From the NCBI RefSeq assembly GCF_003369915.1, contig NC_046677.1:3782001-3846000 (forward strand): DNA of 64,000 nt. The letters are read 5' to 3'. Every line of letters starts with the position of its first letter. Position 1 is the stretch's first letter. Both the position numbers and the translations under genes were made by a program. Below are positions 11,478-23,200 of this stretch, piece by piece. This stretch comes from Drosophila miranda. Its lineage: Eukaryota > Arthropoda > Insecta > Diptera > Drosophilidae. The notes below the pieces were generated by a model, which ran no database searches, was not told where the DNA came from, and saw only the letters and a program-made list of their open reading frames with translations.

Positions 11478-12071
11478 ATGGCTGGCTGTGCAGTTCTGTA
11501 AGGGACACTAAGAACCTAGTGCGGTTATTGGAAGGGGGCCTAGACTCTGTCTAAAGCACATTTCACTCTCTCTTTCAGAATTTTGGTGCTGTTCTTGAGC
11601 ACACCCCTGTTGCATGTTGTCGGCACGCAGTTGGTGGAGCTCCAACCGATCAACAGTGGTCCGACGGTAGCTCCGTTGGGCTGCCATCGACGCGTATACA
11701 CATACAAGGTGACCCAATCCGATTTGCTGGGACATGAGTGCTGGGATTATGTGAGCGTTTGGTCCTGTTGGGGGCGTTGTGACTCTAGCGAAATATCGGA
11801 CTGGAAATTTCCATACAAACGCTCATTTCATCCAGTATGCGTGCACGCCCAGCGGCAGCCAGCGGAAGCTATACTCAAGAACTGTCACCCCGAAGCCGAT
11901 GAGGGCATAAGCAAGTATCACTACATGGAGGCGGTGAACTGCCACTGCCATACATGCTCCACACAGGACACCAGCTGCGAGGCTCCAGCTAATAACGTGC
12001 TAGACGAGGGCAGCAAGGCTGTCAAAGTCTTGACCCTCACTGGAGCCGATTCCGTGGACCTGGACTATTAG
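11478..12071 (+). CDS. Gpb5: Glycoprotein hormone beta 5 (thyrostimulin beta subunit)
   Basis: Secreted beta subunit of the thyrostimulin-like heterodimer. Exon 1 (11478-11497) is only 20 nt and encodes MAGCAVL. Exon 2 (11579-12071) completes a hydrophobic signal peptide (VLFLSTPLLHVVGT) and the mature chain; total 170 aa. Ten cysteines follow the beta-5 pattern: LGCHRR, HECWDY, WSCWGRC (the CxGxC-like knot segment), PVCVHA, KNCHPEA and the C-terminal cluster NCHCHTCS...SCEA. A tail beyond the knot is acidic. The junction is gtaagg...tttcag and keeps phase. A polyadenylation signal (AATAAA) lies near 12135. Gpa2 is on the opposite strand across klhl10. Confidence 0.92.
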
Positions 12072-12410
12072 ACGAATGTACATAAACTGGTTTATGGTTC
12101 AGTGTAGTGCAGTACGGGGGCTTCTTTGGTTACAATAAAACATACTTTATAGCACGTTGCATTTAAAGCACACATCCGAAGCTTTTATACAATTTTTGGT
12201 GAAGCATCTACTGTGTGTACTTTCTTAGCTACAAGCGTTTTTTTCTTATAGTCTAAAGCCTGATGAACATGAAACGATCATATACGTCCTGATAACCTAA
12301 AATATATATATATATGTATTTATAATATAAAACAAAACTTCATATTACGTGGTCAAGCCCATCGAAGCGTCTACTGTGTGCTCGTGCTTGGCAAGCTTAG
12401 CCATCGTTAT

Positions 12411-13273
12411 CTACAGGAATTTTGGACTTGAGTTAGTGCCTCTCTCCTGCGCTAACAGGTATAGGCAATAGAGAGACGAGATGCCTAGGCCAATAGCACC
12501 GCCAAGTGCACACCTCCGTAGGCCAGCTTAAAAAAGGAATCGAATCGATTAATTGTCTCTATTTAAGTGAAGTTGAACCACTCACCTGTGGATTTATACA
12601 GCAGGCCTGTGGCAGAGCCCGCAATTACTGTGTTGACATGGTCATCCTCGCCACGAGAGTATTGCAATAGCACACCGCACGCCGAATAGAGCACCGCCAG
12701 GGTCCCCAGAGAGTTTGCCGTTCCAGAACCCTGCTTCATAATGTGATTGATTAACCTGCGATTGGAGAGATCACGTATTAGAGCATCTTAAAATTAAATA
12801 GCATAATGTACTCACTGAGTTCGCCGCAGTTTCCCCGTCTGATTGAGCGCGTTGGTGGCCTTAAAACCATTGTATACTCCCGCTAGACCTCCAATACCGC
12901 CGCCAATCATAACCGAAGTGCCAATCTGGGAGAAGGCTAGCTCAAAACGGCCACGCTGCTTGTTGGCTCCCTCGGGAAAGATGAACTCGGGCTGTGCCTG
13001 CTGCAGGAAGCGTGAATCGTAGTTGAGGTATGGCGAGACCGGAGCGCTACTAAATTTGCTTGCACCAGATGTGTAGTTTGATGTTGTTGCTTCTTCAACT
13101 GCACCGTGATTAAGAATTATTAAGCTAATGTATTTTCATTCAGGAAAAACCAACAGGTAAATCCACAGCTAGTACATATGTAACAAACGAGTCACATTGC
13201 GTAACGTAGTTCTTTGCTTACCGGCTGGCGCGGGCGCCAATGAAAATGGTTTCCGCAGAAAGTCGTCACTCAT
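12411..13273 (-). CDS. Tim23: Mitochondrial inner-membrane translocase subunit Tim23
   Basis: Channel-forming subunit of the TIM23 presequence translocase. Coding exons (minus strand): 13222-13273, 12816-13098, 12586-12755, 12411-12526; all phases agree, 206 aa. Family marks are SPYLNYDSRFLQ, FPEGANKQRGRFELAF just before the first membrane segment, the glycine-rich IGGGIGGLAG, TANSLGTLAVLYSACGVL in the second, and two further hydrophobic segments to the C-terminus. Intron positions break the ORF so that no long ORF shows it. It may be the housekeeping copy or one of the duplicated fly Tim23 genes; the sequence alone does not decide. Confidence 0.9.
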
Positions 13274-13508
13274 TTTTGAATTTGTTTGCTTGATTTGCCA
13301 AGGGAATGGTACTAATTTTGTTGTTCAGTCAGCCGGTCAATTGTATAAAAGATCGTTTCGCACTACAGATGCAAACGATTTCCTCCTGTTTTCTTAGTTT
13401 CCTAGTTTGTCTGGTCAGCGTGACGTATGGGGGGGAGCACGCCTGATTTTGAGCACTTTCGATACATATACATACAGTTTGAACAAATTAAATATCGCCA
13501 TCGAAAAT

Positions 13509-13516
13509 ATCGATAT
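13509..13516. promoter_or_regulatory. DRE element
   Basis: A perfect palindromic TATCGATA, the DREF-binding DRE, about 240 bp upstream of the Tim23 start codon. It is a typical proximal element of fly housekeeping genes. Confidence 0.5.
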
Positions 13517-13657
13517 ATTTTATAAATTTCAAGTTCCATGCATATATAACCATATCATAATATTTAGAAAGTTGTAAGGAAATTTTTCATACAAAAAATT
13601 CTCTTTGAAAAATGAATTTTGTTGATAAAGCTAAAAATACGGCACCAACGAATTCAA

Positions 13658-13812
13658 GAACCGACGGCGTTTAAATAGTTTTTATATGACTTAGAACCTG
13701 TATAAAAATAAGAATATAAATGTGCAATTATTTCTTGTAATTTTGTAAAATAATTTACGTATCCATATAAATAAATCAAACAAATAACAGCTTTTATTTT
13801 ATTTCCTACGCC
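13658..13812. repeat. Dispersed repeat, copy 1 (unclassified)
   Basis: Shares its start (ACCGACGGCGTTTA), middle (CCTGTxTAAAA, ATAAATGTG) and end (CAAACAAATAACAGC followed by a T-rich run and CGCC) with 30765-30908. Both copies have the same orientation and are about 150 bp. AT-rich, non-coding. Possibly the end of a transposon family; I cannot classify it. Confidence 0.65.
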
Positions 13813-14025
13813 AAAGATACTTAAAAAAAAAGCGAAGCATGAATTTATATGAAAAAAAATATATAAATATATGAAATTTACATTGAAATACGCTGGAACA
13901 GAGAGCTGGGACATCTGTTGGTACATTTTCTTTGTATGAACTGACACATCTATATACTATATGGTAAGAGTCGTCGGGGAATATCACGAACCAATACTAT
14001 CGTATACAAATAAAAAAATCGCCAG

Positions 14026-14049
14026 TATCGATATATACACATATCGATA
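14026..14049. promoter_or_regulatory. Paired DRE elements upstream of the Nudix gene
   Basis: Two perfect TATCGATA sites at 14026-14033 and 14042-14049, with 8 bp between them. They lie 330 bp upstream of the Nudix gene ATG and about 750 bp upstream of the divergent Tim23 ATG, so they could serve either gene. Confidence 0.55.
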
Positions 14050-14378
14050 TAGCCCATGACTGTTTTGTTTTCATTGTTTGATGGGGCGGCTGTGCTGTGT
14101 TCGTTGCTTCGAGTTTTGTTGTTCTTAAGATAACAATTCCCATTTCAGAATTGAAATATATAAAGATAGTTATATGTTAAGTGTGTGAGTGCGTGTGTGT
14201 GCGTACGCGGATGCTGCAGGGCCTAGAAGGGACAACAACTGACTAACATAAAATCAAAGGCTTCAACCAAAGAAATCGTTTGTTGTGTGAGTTCTGGACG
14301 GGAGAGTCAGGAGGGGAGAAAAAGGTGCCGGCGTTTCTGGAGTGTATTTATTTTACTTTTACCTTGAACTCAAAACAA

Positions 14379-17288
14379 ATGTCTTCAACCGAAGTAAAGC
14401 TGTCTCGTCTGCTGATCCTGGCGCAAAAGTTTAACAATTTCTATCTGACAGGTAAGAAGTGCAGTTTGCGCAAAATGCACAAAAAACCCGGCCCTGAAAA
14501 TGGGTTTGGTCGTTGCCTTCCGGGTGTGTGTGCATACATATGTACGTATGTATGTCCATTGTGGATTGTGTGGGTGGCGCTTGTGGAAGAGAGGGGCTGC
14601 GGCAGCCAGTGTTAACTTTAACTGATTCAGAGACGGTAAATATACATACGTACATGTACTAGTACGGCTGTTTATCGATTAGTTTGTTTACTTGGCTGTG
14701 TGGGTGCGTATGTGTATGCCAGTGCGTTTCTGATTCCGCAGCCTGCTGCCTGCTGCCTGCTGAGTGCGCTCGACAGACCGGAGCTCCTGCAACCTCTAAA
14801 ATAATCACCAAATTGTTCAACAACTACCTACATATTCTGTTCCCTATCAGCTTACATTCACTGTAAACTGTAATAACTGAAACTAACAGAATTCAATAGA
14901 ACGCCAATCGAGCCAGAGCTCTTATGCAAGATCATTTTTATCAAGCGGAATACAAGAGCTAAATATACATTGTACATACATATGTATGTACATCTGTGCA
15001 TATGTGTGTACATAATGCGGCCAGCCTAATTGGTTTCTTATAATTGGGAACCTTGGCTCCGCTGCGCTTGGGTGTTATTGTCAACTATCAACTAATATTT
15101 CTCCTTGTTTGTTGCCACAAGATTTTCTACGCGTCAACTTGAGCCGATCAAAGCTTTTGACATATGCATGTATGTATATGCATATTTTATGTGTAGTGTA
15201 TGTATAATAAACAGGAGGGAGCAACGGCAGAGGGAACTCTGAGAACGCACACTCTCACAGCCAAGTTTTAACATCCAGAGCCGTCTCTCGAGCACTTCCC
15301 GACACATGTTAACTGTAAACATACACATGTATCATATTTATGTGTCGCGTGGTCGTCATTTAAATAAGGAATACCCTTACTTCAGCTATCGCTGTGGGAA
15401 GTATTCCTCGTGATAAGCAGGTTCAATGTAGTGCTTTTGAAATAAATTCAGAATAATCTAAAGTAAGTCGAAATAATTCGCGGAAACGACCTTTGACAAT
15501 TTGTCAAACAGCTGAATTGAATTGAATTGGCAAAACTATATGTCTACTCTTCAAACGTGACTCGCTTGGACACAAATCAGTATCTGCAGAACGATATGTA
15601 CTTGGGAGTATATCCAGGAAAACAGGTGTTAACTGGAATCTAATCGCATTTCTCCATAAAGGCCGTATCTAATCGGAATGAGCATGCTGAAAGGTTTGCA
15701 ATAAATACTTAAATGAACTTGTACTGTTTGACAACTTTGAGATCAATAGAAGAAACAAACAAATCTTTATCACCCGATTAAGAGAATCAAGTTCCTATGA
15801 TTTATGGTTTTTGTGTACTGCACCATATTAATAAATAGAGTGAGTAGTTTACAGTCAAAATTAGGTAAAAATCACTCTAACTTCACTTGCTATTAATGTA
15901 CCTATTTATGAATGTTTCGGGGATAAGAGACTAGAAGCCAGCAATCCCGTGGTAAATAATACTCTGTACTACATAATACGAGTACTATTTTGAGTAGACG
16001 GTACCACAGACATATGTACATACGTACATATGTACACATCTATTCATAATTTTCGCTATAATTTCTTTCTGCTTGAGCTGTGACTTGGAAAGAGCTCTAG
16101 CGGCATACATAAACATATCCAATTAACGATAATCTTCACAACTAACAGGCTTTCACAAGGGCGACATACGTCCTTTTTTGGTTGAGGGTCAACAAGTTGG
16201 TCTCATCAAATCGGATGTTCTGAAGCAGCTCGTTAAGTATCCTGAAGTGTTCTGCATACGTGACTGTGAGCAGACGAAACAGGTAGGTCTTTTGTGCTTA
16301 TCCGAATGCCATTTACAGGTCCTTTGCTAATGCAAATATTATATTTCATCCACCCAAGGGACTGGTGGAGCTGAACCCGGCATTTCGTGACTATAATGAG
16401 CGCACAGAGCAGCTGGAGAAAGTATTGCGTAACCTGCGCAGCGAGGAATTGTTCCCGGCTCTGCAGGGATGGCGGGATGAGTACTTCGAGGTGAAGTCCG
16501 ATCACAGGGCTTTGCTGAAAATGGAGCGGGCGGCAACGCCCCTATTTGGAGTACGCAAATATGGCGTCGACATCAACGGCTATGTGAGACATCCGACGCA
16601 AGGCTTGTGCATTTGGCTGCAGCAGCGTTCCAATACCAAAGAAACCTGGCCAGGCAAGTGGGATAATATGGTGGGGGGCGGCCTATCTGTGGGCTTTGGC
16701 ATTAAGGAGACGGCCATTAAAGAAGCCGCTGAGGAGGCATCCATTCCAAGTGATCTTGTCAAGAACTTAGTGTCAGCCGGATGTGTCTCTTTCTTCTTTG
16801 AAAGTCGACAAGGGCTTTTCCCCAACACTGAGTACGTGTTCGACTTGGAGCTGCCTCTTGACTTCGTTCCCCACAACGCTGATGGCGAGGTGCAGGCCTT
16901 TGAACTGCTACCAGCCAAGGAATGTGTGGAGCGAGTGTTTACGCCGGACTTTAAAACAACCTCAGCGCCGGTGGTGATCGACTTCTTAATACGGCACGGT
17001 CATATTACGGCTGATGACGGTGAGAAAACAACTGAGATTGTTACCGATAGACAACAGTAGACTTGATTCCGACTTCTTTCAGTGGTAGACTTCACGCAAA
17101 TTGTGGAGCTCCTGCATGTCCCCTTGCAGTCCCTTTACATATATAAGACGCGCCTAGAGCAGATACAGAAGCAGCAGAAGCAACAGCAGCAGCAGCAGCA
17201 GGAAAAGCTGCCCAACGATGAGAGCAACTGCAACTGTGGCAGTTTGCCGATTAAGCCTCTGGAGAACGGACACAAGAAGGCTGCCTAA
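14379..17288 (+). CDS. Nudix hydrolase, thiamine-pyrophosphokinase-related (Tnr3/DUF4743 type)
   Basis: Exons: 14379-14451, 16149-16282, 16359-17019, 17083-17288; 357 aa, all phases consistent. The N-terminal DUF4743-like part (residues 1-130) carries FLVEGQQVGLIKSDVL. The Nudix fold spans about 136-275 with PGKWDNMVGGGLSVGFG and the helix KETAIKEAAEEASIP. The usual first Glu and Arg of the Nudix box are replaced (Phe and Lys, giving KEAAEE), as I recall for relatives annotated as thiamine diphosphate-related hydrolases, so substrate assignment stays open. The last exon encodes a glutamine tract and a basic tail that the family does not need. Intron 1 (14452-16148) is 1.7 kb, AT-rich, with ACATATGT repeats and no gene. 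I believe D. melanogaster CG12567 is the counterpart. Confidence 0.85.
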
Positions 17289-18158
17289 TCGACATGGGAC
17301 TACGTAGTGCATTCTAGTAAACATATGTACGAGTATATGAGAGAGACTGCTTATGTAGTGGGATTTCTAAAGTCCAAGCCAACAGGCAAACGTAATGCAT
17401 GCATGTATTACCCGAACTATAATAACCAAACAAATCGACACATGTATAAACTACTATTCTAAATCTAAACTAATTATTACTATAATGGCAAGAACACTTA
17501 AAGTTAAATCTTATTTTTTATGTTGAACGTCAAAGTATGTGCTGTTTCTATTGGTATACGCAAACATATACATATTATTTACAATATTTATTATATATAC
17601 AAATTTATGTATAACCTAATCTCCGATGTATTTGACAAACGACAATGACATGACATCTATTATAGTTTTGTGCTCTGATATTCCATTTATTAACGTGACG
17701 CCACATTCTTAGAGTTTTTGTGAACAATACGGACAAGTTAATACATAGGAACATGCCTATACAACACTTATATGCGATAGATAAAATATAAAAAATTGTA
17801 TAACGATATTAAATGATATTTACTATTATATGTGTGTACCAAAGTGCTCAAACGTAAAAACGCGAAGTAATTTTAATTTTCTGTTGAATTTTTAAAAAAA
17901 TGTTTCCCCTAATAAAAGGATAAACGAAATAGAACCTAAATTCGCATGTTGCTTAGTTTTACTTCCCAAATTGTTGGTCGACCCTATGACGATTGCCAAA
18001 TAATAAATAATTTCTAAGAACCGATCAGGGCTGCCAACATTTTCAAACAAAACAATTGTGCGCCAAACTAATCGTTAAGACAGTGATGGAAGAGAGTCGT
18101 GCAGCCCTGTTCGAACGTCAAAAAATTCAACAACGTGGCAACTCTGTTCAGGTAGCCA
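17289..18158. other. Nudix gene 3' region, no further gene
   Basis: AT-rich 3' UTR and intergenic DNA with several AATAAA sites, for example near 17911. No coding pattern, tRNA or repeat recognised. Confidence 0.45.
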
Positions 18159-18175
18159 TCTTTCTTTCTTTTCCC
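18159..18175 (+). promoter_or_regulatory. TCT-type initiator of RpL21
   Basis: A polypyrimidine run (ATCTTTCTTTCTTTTCCC) of the TCT initiator type used by ribosomal-protein genes lies at the expected place. It is followed by a short non-coding exon ending AAAAG|gttagc near 18211. The coding exon follows the tttttgcag acceptor just before 18343. Confidence 0.6.
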
Positions 18176-18361
18176 AACTTCACGACCGCGTGGACGTCGA
18201 TACGTAAAAGGTTAGCTGGTTTTGTGCCCAAAATACTGTAAATAATTAATTTATATGCAATGCAAAACGCGTAAAATGTTGCGCTGGAGTGCTATGCGTG
18301 TAAATGAGATGCGAAACGCTTCTAACAGTGCTGTTTTTTGCAGGGGACTACACATTACAAA

Positions 18362-18841
18362 ATGACCAACTCAAAGGGCTATCGTCGCGGCACCCGAGAC
18401 ATGTTCTCTCGCCCCTTCCGTAAGCATGGTGTGATTCCGCTGTCCACATATATGCGCGTCTTCAAGATTGGAGATATTGTCGACATCAAGGGACATGGTG
18501 CTGTGCAAAAGGGTCTGCCCTACAAAGCCTACCATGGCAAGACCGGCCGCATCTTTAATGTAACACAGCATGCAGTGGGTGTCATTGTAAACAAACGTGT
18601 ACGCGGCAAGATCCTAGCCAAGCGCGTTAATGTGCGCATCGAGCACATTCACCACTCAAAGTGCCGTGAGGACTTCTTGCGTCGCGTGAAGGAGAATGAG
18701 CGCCTGCTCAAGGATGCCAAGGAGAAGGGACAGTGGGTCACTCTGAAGCGTCAGCCTGAGCAGCCAAAGAAGGCGCATTTCGTCAAGAAACTGGAGGAGC
18801 CCATCGCCCTGGCACCAATTCCATACGAATTCATTGCCTAA
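18362..18841 (+). CDS. RpL21: Large-subunit ribosomal protein eL21
   Basis: 60S subunit protein, 159 aa, in a single coding exon preceded by a non-coding first exon. The start [12 protein letters not shown] and the body ([56 protein letters not shown]) match eukaryotic eL21 throughout, and the length is that of the family. The ATG sits 19 bp after the splice acceptor. Codon use is strongly biased to C/G third positions, as expected of a highly expressed gene. Confidence 0.97.
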   Translation: MTNSKGYRRGTRDMFSRPFRKHGVIPLSTYMRVFKIGDIVDIKGHGAVQKGLPYKAYHGKTGRIFNVTQHAVGVIVNKRVRGKILAKRVNVRIEHIHHSKCREDFLRRVKENERLLKDAKEKGQWVTLKRQPEQPKKAHFVKKLEEPIALAPIPYEFIA

Positions 18842-19066
18842 GCTCATTAATAAACGGATTGTGTTTGCTATTTGTGTAGATTCGTTAATTCAAGTGTAAA
18901 AAAGAATCGATTTTCTATACAATTGTAAACAAGGCATTTTGTTATTGGCAAAAAAAAGGGGAAAATTGTTGAAAGGAGTTGGCATCTCTCTTCGATAAAC
19001 AGCTGCTATCGATTAGATTCATATACGGATCCAGTCGCATCGAGATTTATTTTTCAGGACAAAATA

Positions 19067-20398
19067 ATGAGTTATAGTACGTGTAACACTTGTGGAAAGC
19101 AATTCGCAAAACCTACTTTCTTGCGCCGCCATCAAGTTGTGCATACCAAAGATAAATCATACGCAGTGAGTGGGTGCATACAAACATGTCTACTGTGACG
19201 ATTTTGCTAAGGAGTACGGTCTGGTCTCTTGCAGTGCGAAACCTGTTCACGCTGCTTTTCCCAGCAGAGCTCTTTACAGCGTCACAAACGCATAAAGCAT
19301 GCAAGACCCGAAGCTAGTCCTGTGCTTGAAGATGCCGATCAAGTCGCCCATCAAGCATTGAGTGCTCTTCTAGACCTGCAGAGTGGAATGGAGTCTTTAG
19401 TTAAACCACAAAATTCCCCTTCGCAGTGTGGTAGCATGCAAACCACTATGGAAGAGCATCCACAGTGCAGAATCGTAGCGGTTTTGGATAGATTGGATCC
19501 TTCTGGGCAATTAAAAACCTTAACCGTTCAAAGAATACAGCGGTGTCCGAATAAATGCTTTTATGTCTGCGAGTTTTGCGCCAAGGAGTTTTTCAAGTCT
19601 TACGACCTAATCAGGTAAGAACTTGTCGAGAATTTAATAAGTGCGGTGGAACTATAACGGTAACTATCAATTCTCAGACATCGACGCTCGCACACCAAGG
19701 AAAGGCCGTATCCATGTGTCACTTGCCTTCGGCGATTCTCCACGCGAACCAAGTTGAATGAGCATCAAAAGCGGATGCATAGAACATCGAGTAATTGCCA
19801 ACTGAACGAAAAGAAGCAGCGAAAAATTGAAAGAGGTCAGAAACTCGCAGAACTTCAACAGTTATTGCCGTGCCCACAGCAGAGTATTACTTCAGGCAAA
19901 AGCTACAAATGCGTTTACTGCAGTAGGATATATAAGCGAAAGTTCAACTGTCGGCGTCATATGTTGACGCATTTAAGCCGTTTTTTAAACGAGAAGCAAG
20001 TGAACCCACACTGTAGAAAAAATAGCTCACCGATTAGATGCCTCGAGTGTGGCAAACCCTTTAAAAATACAAACGATTTATCCAGACATTTACTAACACA
20101 CACTAATACAAAATCGCACGTATGCCACCTCTGCCATAAAGCATTTAACCTTAAATCAACGCTTTCTAGGCATTTGGTAACCCATCTCAAATCTTCTCAA
20201 CGACCTTCGGTTAATTGCCAAGTTTGTGGCAAGTTGTACGGCTCTAAGTCGGCTCTACAGATTCACCTGCGTCTACACACCGGCGAGCGCCCCTTCAAGT
20301 GCAAGATTTGTCAGCAAACTTTTCGAACTTCGGGACACAGGATCGAACATATGCGGGCTGAGCGTCATCGCACATTACCTCCCTCATCACTCATATAA
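19067..20398 (+). CDS. C2H2 zinc-finger protein with nine fingers
   Basis: Likely nuclear DNA-binding protein, 399 aa. Exons: 19067-19165, 19235-19614, 19678-20398. Fingers start at CNTCGKQF, CETCSRCF, CEFCAKEF, CVTCLRRF, CVYCSRIY, CLECGKPF, CHLCHKAF, CQVCGKLY and CKICQQTF. The last two are joined by the classic linker TGERPF. A finger-free stretch of about 80 residues separates fingers two and three. The third finger is split by intron 2, which confirms the splice (AG|ACATCGACG restores RHRRSH). No ZAD or other N-terminal domain is seen, and I do not recognise the orthologue. Its stop lies 53 bp from the stop of the convergent Tif-IA gene, so the 3' UTRs probably overlap. A near-DRE (TATCGATT) lies about 60 bp upstream. 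Confidence 0.88.
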
Positions 20399-20451
20399 AA
20401 ATAACAGATGCGAAGGTATATTTTAATTTTATCAATACTATGTATAACATA

Positions 20452-22604
20452 TTATGAATTAAAGCCTGGCGAAGTTCCGAAATGAAAGTGCTTGTCGAAC
20501 TCCTGGCTCTTGGAAAGTTCATTCATCCTCTGACGTTTGTCTGCCAGTATAAAGTCGTCTTCCTCAACCATTTCAGAGTCGCCGCGTTTGCGCCGAAAAG
20601 TTTCTGTCGCAGCACTCTCTTCCATCTCATGCGCCTTATAGACTAGATAGTTGGGCTCAATATATTTGTTAGATCTGGAAGAGTCGATTTACATAAGTTG
20701 AAAGGAAGGGAATGGAAAAGGAGCGAATTAATTTATACTCACAATTTCAGCAAGTAGGGGTCAAAGGGAAAAAATGTTTCGAGCGTCTCCTCAGGCATCG
20801 CCTTGTCATGGCCATAGACGGTGGCCAACTTTCGTCGAGCGTTACGCTCTAAAACTGTATGGCAATAGGCCAGTTGATGGGTCCGCGTCACACCAGCAAA
20901 TGCAGTAGCCACTGCTGGTAGACAATATCGCAAGGGATTTAGGTGGGACATGGCGATGCGGGAGAGGGGAAGCAATTGAAGGAAGTGCAAATCTATAAAC
21001 GACCAAACAAACAAAAATGAAGTCAAGTACAAATTAGAATTTCTAAGGCCTTACCCTTTGTCAAGTCTTTTGCCCGAAAGGCAATCAAATAGAAAATCGA
21101 CTGACAGACGGAGAAGAAAACCATGTTGGCCTTTAACGAGCCATTTTGACTGCTGTACTGGTCCGAGTCGCCTATGTAGCTATTCGCCCAGTTGCTCAGT
21201 TCGTTGAGATACAATTTAATTGTGCTAGAACAGAGAGATCAGAATATTCATCTATGAACTTGGAACTCACTTTTATAGATTCTTTACCTAAGTGGGACAA
21301 ATTTAGCACGAGCTAAGTAGCTAGCTATGTAGCCGACAGCAGCGTGGCGAATAATAGCCGATACGTTAGGATTCTGCACTTTCAGCCAGAGCGAGCTTAG
21401 AAAAGCCTCCGAATATGCCGAGCGAATGCTGCACACATGGAAGATGACAAATTGCACATGATGGGTATTATGACTGGGCAGCAAGACCTCGTCGAAGATA
21501 TACAGCAGCGTCTTGAAGAAGCGATTTGCAGCCCACCGTTTACCCTCGCTACAGTCGGGCAGAATTCTAGTTTTACTGTCCACAAACGTGTAAAGCATAG
21601 ACAGACATGTGTCTAGCGTGCGTCCGATGGGATGAACAACCGAATCTTCCGGCTGCTTGACCACAGTGTCACTGGTTATATCATCTATTGTAAAGACGCC
21701 GCCTTCGTCCATTTTGTCTTCCTCCTCGTCTGTTTCGACGATCTCATCTCTTGGAGCGTTTACATCCAATATTAGAAGTCTATAGTATCAAATAAGGGCA
21801 ATAACCAATAAATCAAACCAATTCGCACCATAAGATACTTACTTTTGCAAAACCAGCTGCAAAACGAGCTCCTCAAACATCGGTTTGTACTCCATTAACC
21901 ATAGCACATTGTATAGGTAGCCAGCTGTGACATGTGCTGGTTTCTTGAAGTATGGAAATTTAGCGGATATAACATCTATAACAACATCGAACGCCATCGG
22001 AACAGCGGTCAAAATGCGGTCGAGGATGTCATGAACTGTTTTCAGCTCAGTGCGCGTTCCTTCCGCAGGACATCCATTGACCCAGTCGGCGGCTTGCAGA
22101 TCCCCGGGTATCCAATGGACAATACATTTTGATAATCCTATGGGAATATATGTATTATGGGCCACCATAATGTCAATGCTGAATTCCGTGTAAGCTTCAA
22201 CAACTTCGGGACAGCGCTTTCGCCAGTTAAAGGAAAGCAGAGCCTCAACAACGTCAGCAAAATCTGGAGTCAAGCTGTGCACAATTTTGCGTCCATCCTT
22301 CATGATCTGTAAGACTTCGTCGTCCTGTTGGACGATGGGTTTGTTAATTTAAGTATACAAAATCACCTGTAATTGCAAGGTTTAGACTTACGTCAAGATC
22401 CGCTTCTAAAAGATAGTAAGAAAATTCTTTGACAAGGTGAAAATTTCCACCTTGTGCCGCACGCACCGATTCCAAAAGACCCTTCTCCTTGGGAGTGGCG
22501 AATCTGACTTTGTTGATTGCCGCAGCTTTAGCTCGCTCCCGGTCGGCACTAGAAAACGACTTTAAAATGGAAGTCACTCCCGTTTTGCTTGTGTAGGCAG
22601 ACAT
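20452..22604 (-). CDS. Tif-IA: RNA polymerase I initiation factor TIF-IA/RRN3
   Basis: RRN3 couples growth signalling to rRNA synthesis by making Pol I initiation-competent in the nucleolus. Coding exons (minus strand): 22392-22604, 21843-22324, 21288-21779, 21055-21224, 20743-20992, 20452-20674; all phases agree, 609 aa, close to the family length. Recognisable segments are VNGCPAEGTRTELKTVHDIL, the acidic insertion around ETDEEEDKMDEGG, IGRTLDTCLSMLY, RHAAVGYIASYLARAKF, MVFFSVCQSIFYLIAFR and FFPFDPYLLKLSNKYIEP. Five introns are 60-70 bp. Promoter context: a near Motif-1 site (TAGTGTGGCCA) lies near 22882 between this gene and the divergent Fcf2 gene. Confidence 0.94.
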
Positions 22605-23200
22605 TTTAATAACTATTTAATTTCCCAATAATGCGCAATTTTATGTGGCCCGAAGCAGTCTGGCAATGTACAATGTGCGACGATCTACCGATCTACGCTT
22701 CACGAGTTAAGCAGCTCCTTACACACTTTCTTGGAGTTTTACTATACAATATTCTCATTATAATTGTAATTTCCACTCAATAATATTAGTATGGTTTTTG
22801 CTGAAACGGATTTTGTTTTGGTTTGCGTTGAAACACGTTGTATTTAAGAGTGACCAAAGTTAATGCAGAAAGTGCAAGGTAGTGTGGCCAGAAGTGGGGC
22901 CACGGAATTATAATTGTCTTGTGGTTTTCATTCAATGTACCTCAGCTAAATTCGTTCCCATAATGCATTGGAAACTAGCAGTCTGAGTCTGAGATAATTT
23001 TAAAGCTATTATATTCTGCCCTGTTATTGTAATATACCTTAAATTACCACAATATGCCAGAACTATGCCATTTTATACCAAAATACCATAGCTGATGTTC
23101 ACATTTGGTATTTATTCAATGTTCAGTAAAAAAAAACAGATGCACGCCATGTGTTTTGCGCCTTTTTTAATTAAGTGAAAAAAAAGAGAAACGAAAATAA
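22605..23200. other. Divergent promoter region, Tif-IA and Fcf2 gene
   Basis: A 596-bp shared upstream region. It holds a near Motif-1 element in reverse orientation near 22882 and GGTATT-type boxes near 23080-23110. No coding sequence. Both neighbours act in rRNA production, so shared control is possible but unproven. Confidence 0.4.
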
